Assembly: GCA_002633005.1 (NCBI GenBank)
Contig: NMRA01000134.1
Location: 783,012-847,011 of the forward strand
Direction: 5' to 3'
Source of the DNA: Phoronis australis
Lineage: Eukaryota > Phoronida > Phoronidae
Length of the DNA stretch: 64,000 nucleotides
Made by a program: the position numbers and the translations under genes. The first letter of the stretch is position 1, and every line of letters begins with the position of its first letter. The notes under the pieces were generated by a model. That model did no database searches. It was given only the letters and a program-made list of their open reading frames with translations, and was not told the origin of the DNA. Positions 59,901 to 64,000 of the stretch are shown piece after piece.

Positions 59901-62497
59901 ACTGCCTGCTTGAAGAGTATTTTAATCAGGTAAGACAACACGTCGTTTACATAATGGTTAATTAAAATACTTTTACTGTGAAGGATGAAGACAGCAACAG
60001 CGACATCCTTAGTAAGAACATGACAACACAAGAATAACACCACTAGCAACACAAAGACACCAACAGCAAAATCACAGTAACAAGAGCAACAAACGCGTTG
60101 TTGTAGCGCAAGCCTTATTGGGGATCACAAACTGCTAAACTCAACTTTTGCCCTCCCCCTTCGTGGTGTCAAGTTTCAGATTTCTCCCAATCGCCGCCGA
60201 TTTCGCATTCCCCGCCATGGGCCTGCTGACTTAGTTGTTTAAGGGTTAACACAGGGAGGTAGCCACCAGAAACTGGGGTGCTTATGTTTCGACATACGTA
60301 TCGGTATCAGTAAAAGTAATGTAAGAAACTCCTATCACAGGCTGCGAAACTCGACGAGAAATAGCACCAGAGTAGACGAAACATCGGTCTCGGAAACTTT
60401 AGTTGTGGTTGCTGCGTCTGTTTCGGAGGCTAAAATTAAGCTTCAGGTCGAGGTCCGTTTTAGTATGGTTCAGTTTGGGAAATGATCACTTTAATGGGAT
60501 CATGTGTGGAAAAATGCGCGGTTCCGGGGTCCCTTGTAGCCTACCCTGCTTAAGGAAATGTTGAAACACTCGGCAAAAATGGGCTTCCCTAACAAAAAAA
60601 AAACGATCCGGCCAGGGGTCCCAACGGGTACCAGCACAGGTGATTGACGAGTGTTTTCCTAAAATATCTCTCTTCTCCATATTTAGCCCTGTCTTATGCT
60701 GGTCGCCAGGGTTTCGCCATGACGCCTGCAATTTGGGAGCACTCTTCCTTCAGCGCTGGCAGCAGAAGCCACAACACCAATAACCACCGAAGATTTTGAC
60801 TTTTTGAAACATCATATAATAGTATCAATAGATGTAGAAAGAAATCAATTACTAGAAAAAGCGCTGAGCGACGTTTTCGACTGCATCACCTGGTCTTCAA
60901 CTCAGTGGCTACTTCTTATAAGGCCGATAGCCGGAGCTTTGGTCAAGCGGCGTGATGGTCCGGTCTCATATGTGAGGGAGTTGAAATACCAGTTACATGC
61001 TTTTTCAGAGATGGGTTCTCTTTATGTTAATGTAACGCTTCTTTTACAACTCCTCTTAACCAGTTATTCTCATAGTCTAAGATAACGACATCCCTTGTTT
61101 TAAAATCGTATCCTGTACTGCAGAAAAGACTAAAAACAATGGAGTCGAATGTGACCCCATAACTAAGACCACGATGCAGATACATACGCGTCTTCAAGCA
61201 CTATTTCGTTTCACTGATATACCTGTCCGAACATTGAGCGTCTCATTGTTTGGGTGGCTGCTGTGTCGGTGAAAGGTAACATGTTTCGACGCTCCGTATG
61301 TCCCAACACTGTTGTCTCACCACCACTCTCAACACCACCCACACTCCACCATCACCATCACAAGCACCACCAACACCGTGCCACCGCAATCTTCCTAGCA
61401 TCACCACTTCCCACCACCTTACCCCAATCACCTCCATTTAGCACCATCATCTTCACCACCAGAACCATCCCGACCAAAGACCCTCACCACTTCCACCACC
61501 ATCATCCTCCGGCCACCTTCAATATCGCCACCATCACCATCCGCGACCATGTACAACAAAATCAACAAAATAGAAGGATACCTGCACGGGCTTTTTAAAA
61601 TAATAACAACAGATAGATACAGATTTTCCGAAATGCCGTGCTTGTGGGTGCATTTTATCGTCGCTGTTCATTTTCAGTCAGACCGCGAGAAGGAGGAAGG
61701 ATTGCCGGTTGCCCCGTTCATGGACAGGGAAAAGGTGACCAAACCCACGGCCCAAATTGGCTTCATCAAGTTTGTCCTTATTCCCATGTTTGAGCAGGTC
61801 GCCAAGGTAACTGTATGATTTAGTACTGGGTAATTGCGTGTCATATAATATGAATATTTTATTGTGCGTCTCATTATGCAAGTTGAAAACCCTGGAAAAC
61901 AACCCAGTGGCTAGAATCATAAATACCCAAGCTAATCGACTGCGAGTTATAAATACTTTAACCAATCAGCTGTAAGTTATACTCTGGCCAATCAGTTGTG
62001 ACTCTAGCCAACCGGGCGCTGCGGCGTCTGTTTGAATCGAGCCCACCAGCAACTGGCGTGTCCGTGGGCTTTCGTAGTCCATGAATGGGCATAAAGACTA
62101 GTGTCTTGGATGTACCGCAACGTGCAACAGTTTGCTGGCTTCCCAACACCAATTTTGATAATGTAACCGTTTCAGTGAATTACCATCAAAAGTGCATCGT
62201 AAATAATTTGTTGCTGTAACACACTTGCAAAGCACTTGTGGGACTTATCAACAGTAGCTATGGTAGGCGTGGTCACCTAACTGCGTTTGTATGAACTATT
62301 CATTGGTGAGACTCATTCTATTTTCTAGACTGGTGAAAACGAACAAAGAATATCTTCGAAATTTAATTTGTTTTCATTGCCTTTATTGCTCATAGCTATT
62401 TCCGATGTTGGAGCCCGTTATGGTGGAACCTCTCAAAAAGGCCCACTCCCACTACGAAGAAATGAAGAATCGAACAGATGCCACGAAAGAGGCAATG
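37747..62497 (+). CDS. PDE9A: PDE9A, high-affinity cGMP-specific 3',5'-cyclic phosphodiesterase
   Basis: The enzyme hydrolyses cGMP to GMP. The coding exons are 37747-37815, 40970-41040, 41402-41479, 42931-43001, 43633-43687, 48835-48905, 49551-49659, 51171-51303, 54403-54477, 55170-55256, 56096-56283, 56800-56956, 58945-59058 or 59122-59235, 59825-59929, 61678-61806 and 62396-62497. All join in phase, giving about 538 residues (human isoform 1 has 593). The catalytic domain occupies roughly residues 220-530. Ligands H290, H326, D327 and D436, the general acid H286, Q487 and the stacking F490 all lie 34 residues after their human PDE9A2 counterparts. The N-terminus MGNGSS resembles human MGSGSS and fits an N-myristoylation pattern (inference). 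The last codons are uncertain: reading through gives a stop at 62528-62530, or a further exon may follow. Confidence 0.96.
38816..38896 (-). promoter_or_regulatory. Two histone-type 3' stem-loops plus purine-rich element
   Basis: Read on the minus strand, ACGGTTCTTTTAAGAACCA (hairpin 38881-38896) is followed by ACGGCCCTTTTAAGGGCCAC (hairpin 38840-38855). About 15 nt later comes CCCAGAAGAACTG (38816-38828). Six-bp stems with a U-rich tetraloop, ACG before and AC after, and a downstream purine-rich box are the layout of replication-dependent histone mRNA 3' ends. The loop is UUUA rather than the commoner UUUC. No histone coding sequence lies upstream on this strand within the visible sequence. 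Confidence 0.5.
38907..39223 (-). pseudogene. PHD-finger protein fragment, 3' end of a minus-strand ORF
   Basis: The minus frame ending at 38907 encodes [16 protein letters not shown], which is C-x2-C-x4-H-x2-C, and about 27 residues later CDLC immediately before the stop. Those are the last six ligands of a PHD zinc finger, a chromatin-reading or protein-binding module. The first pair (RCVLC) is in a neighbouring frame just upstream, separated by a run of six T. It is therefore either frameshifted there or spliced: tttttcctacag at that point is also a good 3' splice site. It may be the C-terminal end of the locus whose THAP start is at 40208. Confidence 0.5.
39387..40075. other. Assembly gap (N run)
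   Basis: 689 unknown bases between the THAP start and the PHD frame on the minus strand. The middle of that locus is hidden. Confidence 0.99.
40077..40208 (-). CDS. THAP-domain N-terminus running into the gap (partial)
   Basis: A minus-strand ATG at 40208 opens [13 protein letters not shown]..., then GVSFHSVRR and LWEKKL, and enters the N run. C-x3-C right after the start, GVSFH and a following W fit the first half of a THAP zinc finger, whose usual place is the extreme N-terminus. No stop occurs in the visible 44 codons. The rest is hidden by the gap. It may be a transposase or a domesticated THAP gene. Confidence 0.5.
40970..41040 (+). CDS. PDE9A: PDE9A exon 2
   Basis: Acceptor cgtttcag, donor gtaagt, 23 codons plus 2 nt. 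It encodes [20 protein letters not shown], matching VIFSKYC...DLF.IA of human PDE9A. Confidence 0.9.
41402..41479 (+). CDS. PDE9A: PDE9A exon 3
   Basis: Acceptor tttctttcag, donor gttaat, phase 2 in and phase 2 out. It encodes NSTITL...[14 protein letters not shown], matching NTTISL..DDAMVSIDPTMPANS of human PDE9A. Confidence 0.88.
41480..42930 (+). other. PDE9A intron 3 with TA-rich inverted repeats
   Basis: Contains a (TA)n run at about 41891-41933. Just before it, several small inverted repeats are built on 'ggggcatatata' (41715-41820). One N occurs at 41716. No exon is seen. Confidence 0.6.
42931..43001 (+). CDS. PDE9A: PDE9A exon 4
   Basis: Acceptor tgtttttcag, donor gtaagt. It encodes [14 protein letters not shown]..., matching the TPYKVRP segment of human PDE9A. 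The rest is a low-conservation linker before the catalytic domain. Confidence 0.85.
43633..43687 (+). CDS. PDE9A: PDE9A exon 5
   Basis: A 55-nt exon, acceptor ctgtctttcag, donor gtgagt. It encodes [16 protein letters not shown], matching REELIQSVLAQVAEQF of human PDE9A, a helical segment before the catalytic domain. Confidence 0.88.
44194..44410 (+). pseudogene. P2X7-like C-terminal zinc-binding domain, one frameshift
   Basis: An ATG at 44194 opens a frame reaching RLYWCK at 44296. After a one-base shift the frame continues [16 protein letters not shown] and stops at 44408-44410. Trp-Cys-x-Cys followed by C, MPT..EC.CC is the signature of the 'P2X purinoceptor 7-like' ballast domain, a Cys-rich zinc-binding fold. 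In invertebrates it occurs in many stand-alone or transposon-associated genes. The channel part of P2X is absent, so this is not a receptor gene. Confidence 0.6.
44720..45003 (-). pseudogene. THAP domain of the intron-5 element, frameshifted
   Basis: A minus frame gives [19 protein letters not shown], then another frame gives [15 protein letters not shown], a stop, and a basic stretch with RLKKGT. The (S/F)-x-S-x-x-K core, the W, the CxxH (C-GK-H) and HF.PSDY identify a THAP zinc finger. The first cysteine pair is not recognisable. At least one frameshift and one stop make it inactive. Confidence 0.6.
45486..45800. repeat. 42-bp minisatellite in PDE9A intron 5
   Basis: About 7.5 copies of a 42-bp unit (e.g. 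aagatcactaaatgctgttc). The period is a multiple of three and no copy has a stop in the + frame starting at 45456, so a 170-codon frame spells a 14-residue repeat ([14 protein letters not shown]). No splice, start-context or family evidence makes it coding. Confidence 0.9.
45801..48502 (+). other. PDE9A intron 5, middle part
   Basis: I recognise no exon or RNA gene. Open frames at 46217-46598 and 47351-47596 lack domains. A short (GAT)n-like tract lies near 46880-46915. Confidence 0.45.
48503..48540. repeat. Perfect 17-bp-arm palindrome
   Basis: The arms AGTACCTATCCAATTTT (48503-48519) and AAAATTGGATAGGTACT (48524-48540) pair perfectly around the loop TAAT. The stem does not extend outward, so it is too short for an animal pre-miRNA. 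Confidence 0.9.
48835..48905 (+). CDS. PDE9A: PDE9A exon 6
   Basis: Acceptor cgttttacag, donor gtaagc, 71 nt. It encodes [23 protein letters not shown], matching FKINELKAEV...LEKRVE of human PDE9A, a helical heptad-like stretch. Confidence 0.9.
49551..49659 (+). CDS. PDE9A: PDE9A exon 7
   Basis: Acceptor ttattttcag, donor gtacgt. It encodes [19 protein letters not shown], matching EGLKVVEIEKCKSDIKKM of human PDE9A. Confidence 0.93.
50590..51065. repeat. Element with inverted arrays of a short A/T-ACGC motif
   Basis: Left (about 50602-50727): six copies of a motif like aaaatttatcacgc, spaced about 17-26 bp. Right (about 50963-51060): five copies of its reverse complement, gcgtgataaatttt. The two arrays flank a unique 230-bp centre in PDE9A intron 7. 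Opposed subterminal repeats of this sort are typical of transposase-binding arrays in non-autonomous DNA transposons. I did not find a target duplication. Confidence 0.65.
51171..51303 (+). CDS. PDE9A: PDE9A exon 8
   Basis: Acceptor ttttccatag, donor gtaacg, 1 nt plus 44 codons. Its C-terminal end KRDIPTYPK matches RRDVPTYPK of human PDE9A. The first half is a poorly conserved linker. Confidence 0.92.
51304..54402 (+). other. PDE9A intron 8
   Basis: This 3.1 kb intron has a poly-C tract at about 53296-53312. I see no exon, RNA gene or transposon end. Confidence 0.5.
54403..54477 (+). CDS. PDE9A: PDE9A exon 9, start of catalytic domain
   Basis: Acceptor ttgttttctag, donor gtaagc, 25 codons in phase 0. 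It encodes YTLSQET...[13 protein letters not shown], matching PTFDVWLWEPNE of human PDE9A. Confidence 0.96.
54951..54996 (-). repeat. tRNA-like SINE head
   Basis: The minus strand shows an A-box-like TGGTTAAAGTGCTGGACT (54979-54996) and a perfect B box GGTTCAAACC (54951-54960), correctly spaced for RNA polymerase III. The anticodon arm does not fold properly, so a tRNA-derived SINE is more likely than a functional tRNA. Confidence 0.45.
55170..55256 (+). CDS. PDE9A: PDE9A exon 10
   Basis: Acceptor ccttttccag, donor gtgagt, 29 codons. It encodes [18 protein letters not shown] and TLKRWL, matching MLSCLEHMYHDLGLV and TLRRWL of human PDE9A. Confidence 0.97.
55521..55815. repeat. 74-bp tandem repeat, four copies
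   Basis: 'ttggatg' recurs at 55531, 55605, 55679 and 55753, exactly 74 bp apart, and copies differ by one or two bases. Each unit contains the internal doublet 'caggcattcaggcaat'. The high identity suggests recent expansion. It lies in PDE9A intron 10. Confidence 0.95.
56096..56283 (+). CDS. PDE9A: PDE9A exon 11, metal-binding HD motifs
   Basis: Acceptor ccttcgacag, donor gtgagt, 62 codons plus 2 nt. It carries [15 protein letters not shown] (general acid His and first metal His) and [14 protein letters not shown] (metal His and Asp), the defining class I phosphodiesterase motifs. Confidence 0.98.
56800..56956 (+). CDS. PDE9A: PDE9A exon 12
   Basis: 1 nt plus 52 codons, [20 protein letters not shown]... 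to FKRIRS, nearly identical to human PDE9A over the first half. The acceptor (ctaaaaag) has a weak pyrimidine tract. The donor is gtgagt. Confidence 0.96.
56957..58944 (+). other. PDE9A intron 12
   Basis: This 2.0 kb intron precedes the duplicated exon pair. A short poly-G run lies at about 58579-58588. Nothing else is recognised. Confidence 0.5.
58945..59058 (+). CDS. PDE9A: PDE9A exon 13a (alternative copy 1)
   Basis: 38 codons, phase 0 to 0, acceptor ttaccttggcag, donor gtaaac. It encodes [21 protein letters not shown]..., so it keeps the TDM.RH motif whose Met corresponds to human M365 in the active-site pocket. It differs from exon 13b at 21 of 38 positions, mostly in the second half. 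Confidence 0.92.
59122..59235 (+). CDS. PDE9A: PDE9A exon 13b (alternative copy 2)
   Basis: 38 codons, phase 0 to 0, acceptor acactttcctag, donor gtaatt. It encodes [21 protein letters not shown]..., closer to the vertebrate wording [10 protein letters not shown]. The gap to exon 13a is 63 bp. If that gap is retained, the frame ends at its final TAG. Confidence 0.93.
59825..59929 (+). CDS. PDE9A: PDE9A exon 14
   Basis: 35 codons, acceptor gtttttttgcag (immediately upstream), donor gtaaga. [17 protein letters not shown] contains the second metal Asp (D436) and the pocket Glu (E440). The exon ends [12 protein letters not shown]. Confidence 0.98.
59930..61677 (+). other. PDE9A intron 14
   Basis: A 1.75 kb intron with a CAC/ACC-rich stretch at about 61310-61560. 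No exon or RNA gene is seen. Confidence 0.55.
61310..61560. repeat. CAC/ACC-rich low-complexity tract
   Basis: Irregular CAC, ACC and CAT triplets over about 250 bp keep frames open on the + strand (His/Thr/Pro-rich) and partly on the minus strand. This is low complexity and not a gene. Confidence 0.8.
61678..61806 (+). CDS. PDE9A: PDE9A exon 15, invariant glutamine
   Basis: 43 codons, acceptor cattttcag, donor gtaact. It encodes [17 protein letters not shown] and [17 protein letters not shown]487 is the purine-binding invariant Gln and F490 stacks on the guanine (roles known from human Q453 and F456). Confidence 0.98.
62396..62497 (+). CDS. PDE9A: PDE9A exon 16 (last recognised)
   Basis: 34 codons, acceptor ttgctcatag. 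[20 protein letters not shown] matches LFPMVEEIMLQPL...RY of human PDE9A. The donor gtgcgt is plausible. Reading on instead gives ten codons and TAA at 62528-62530, so the protein's true end is unsettled. Confidence 0.94.
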
Positions 62498-64000
62498 GTG
62501 CGTTGCAATAAGACAGCAGCAGTGGCTTAAGCGTTTACTTGCAGGCGCGGGTCCATTGGGCGTGCACAGGTGTCTGGACCCCCATACTTGATCCCTCGTA
62601 CATTCCTAGGGTAGATGAATCTAAAGTGCTCTACTGACGCGCCCCCTTTAAATGATCCTGCTTCCCTAAGTGTTTTAATTCATAGGATTTGAAATACCTT
62701 ACTGTGAGGTTCTGGATAGTTACAAGCCATCTGGGGGTGAGGGACATTACACCGAAGGACTGTTACTCAGAAGAGCCTTTACCCCCGAAGAGCCTTTAGT
62801 TAGAATTCGCTTTACTTTCGGAGTAGCGGAGCGTCAGAGTATAGACTTTTCGAAATATAGATCCTTCAAAGAACACAACAAGGAAGTTCGTAACAATATT
62901 ATTTCGGAGTAACGGCCCTTCGCAGTGAGGACACAATACGACACGCCGTGTATTTCGTCTTCACTCCGAAGCATCGATACTCCAAAAACAAAAACTTCGC
63001 AGTAACGGCCGTTCTATGCAACAACCCGCCTCTGGTCGTTCCCCCGTCCATCGTCTCATCTGCAATCTTCAAGCCCTTAGAAATATCCGTTTCCTTTTGT
63101 TCTAATTTGAATTAGAGCCCGGGAAATTTTATCAAGCCGTAGATGCAACAGCCGTTTGTGCCGCTTTCGACGGCCTGATTACGAAATTTAGGAATTGTCC
63201 AGGCGACTATAATTTTTTTTTCAAAATCTTGACAGAAACTTTAAAAGGGTAGATAGCGATGATGCGGAGTCAAGTCATGGCATGGCGAGCACCAGTGTGT
63301 TAATAGCGTTACAGTTGGTAAGTGAGCAAAACACACGAACCATTGCCCGGGATGTTCAGGAAAATAATGACAACGACCCCAATTGGTGGATGGTTTTCAG
63401 GGGAAAAAATTTATTCGCAGGAAATACATTTTTTAGCAGAATTTTTTTTCTTAATATTTGGAAAATTCAATGTCACCATTGGAACTTCGAATACCCTGCT
63501 GCGCATCCCCCCACCCCTTGACCCCAGGTCGTATGCAAAAGTATTCCCATTCAATTGCCCCAGCCAATGAAGACGCTCAACAGTTTCCAAAGCAAACGAT
63601 CCAATGGCTAGATTGTGACGTAATTTTCAGTGGGCACATACATTAAAAATGGCGTAACCTGAACAATTCTCGAAAATACAGAATTGTAGGCTTATAGGCC
63701 TATTTCGAACGGACTACACAAATTGATCCATTTCATGGTCGAAAGCACACATATTTATCGTTTGCTTCATTGGGCATAGCAACTACCGAAGGTAAAGTTC
63801 TGAATTGCGAAAACTTAGGCAGAACTTTGTTGCAGGAATATTGTGCCTATTCCCAGCTCTCTATAAATAACTATTAATAGGCATGTTGTTACTTGTCTGT
63901 GCCCTATTGTCAGGTACTTGCTACTGTGAGATACGTGGACTCCGTCCTGCTACACCGGCAAAAGTCTTGTACTGTGTTGCTTCTTCCGGTGGCTATTTTG
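62498..64000 (+). other. Downstream of the last recognised PDE9A exon
   Basis: It may hold the 3' UTR or one more small exon. A strong acceptor (ttttttttcaaaatcttgacag) at 63235 would add Lys-Leu and a stop in the right phase. An acceptor at about 63913 opens a frame to the window end with no recognisable domain. I see no perfect AATAAA. Confidence 0.4.

Noticed and set aside
61254-61598. His/Thr/Pro-rich 114-codon frame
   Set aside because: CAC/ACC low-complexity tract inside PDE9A intron 14.
63914-64000. Possible exon after acceptor attgtcag, open to the window end
   Set aside because: In phase 0 it is open, but the encoded residues match no PDE9A C-terminus that I know and the segment is too short to judge.

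Overview
The window is animal nuclear DNA. It has intron-containing genes with GT/AG splice sites, AT-rich introns of 0.06 to 5 kb, microsatellites, two long assembly gaps (16438-17190 and 39387-40075) and much decayed transposon sequence. Protein matches and repeat content (THAP-domain transposon relics, a P2X7-like zinc-binding domain) suggest a marine invertebrate, perhaps a non-vertebrate deuterostome such as a cephalochordate or hemichordate. The species cannot be fixed from sequence alone.

Two host genes are supported, both on the + strand. At the left edge are the last three coding exons of a KIF21-type kinesin (479-649, 2005-2201, 3119-3176), which encode the end of its C-terminal WD40 propeller; a poly(A) signal lies at 4872. 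From 37747 to at least 62497 lies an essentially complete PDE9A gene for a cGMP-specific 3',5'-phosphodiesterase. Sixteen consecutive coding exons join in phase from a start codon and give about 538 residues. All catalytic metal ligands and the invariant glutamine are present. Exon 13 exists as two tandem copies of identical length and phase, separated by only 63 bp. They look like mutually exclusive exons that would swap a segment of the catalytic domain carrying an active-site methionine.

The roughly 33 kb between the genes holds no host gene that I recognise. It contains a relic of a polymerase-B-type mobile element (minus strand, 6264-7045), a run of six nuclear-receptor-like hexamers (8106-8153), a 21-bp minisatellite with a palindromic core (14861-15093), and a diverged 1.4-1.5 kb repeat present twice (18735-20092 and 25503-26999). 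It also has a repeat block with several CTCF-like motifs (23390-24226), THAP-domain fragments, and a 2.3 kb Kolobok-like DNA transposon flanked by TTAA (34137-36408).

The PDE9A introns hold more mobile DNA. Intron 1 has a minus-strand THAP start and a PHD finger on either side of an assembly gap, followed by two histone-type 3' stem-loops. Intron 5 has a second TTAA-flanked element with terminal inverted repeats of about 150 bp, carrying decayed THAP and P2X7-like sequence on opposite strands. Other introns carry 42-bp and 74-bp tandem repeats, a perfect 17-bp-arm palindrome, an element with inverted arrays of short repeats, and a tRNA-like SINE head. Many open frames are shadows, repeat-encoded, or run through N gaps; these were left out or listed as rejected.
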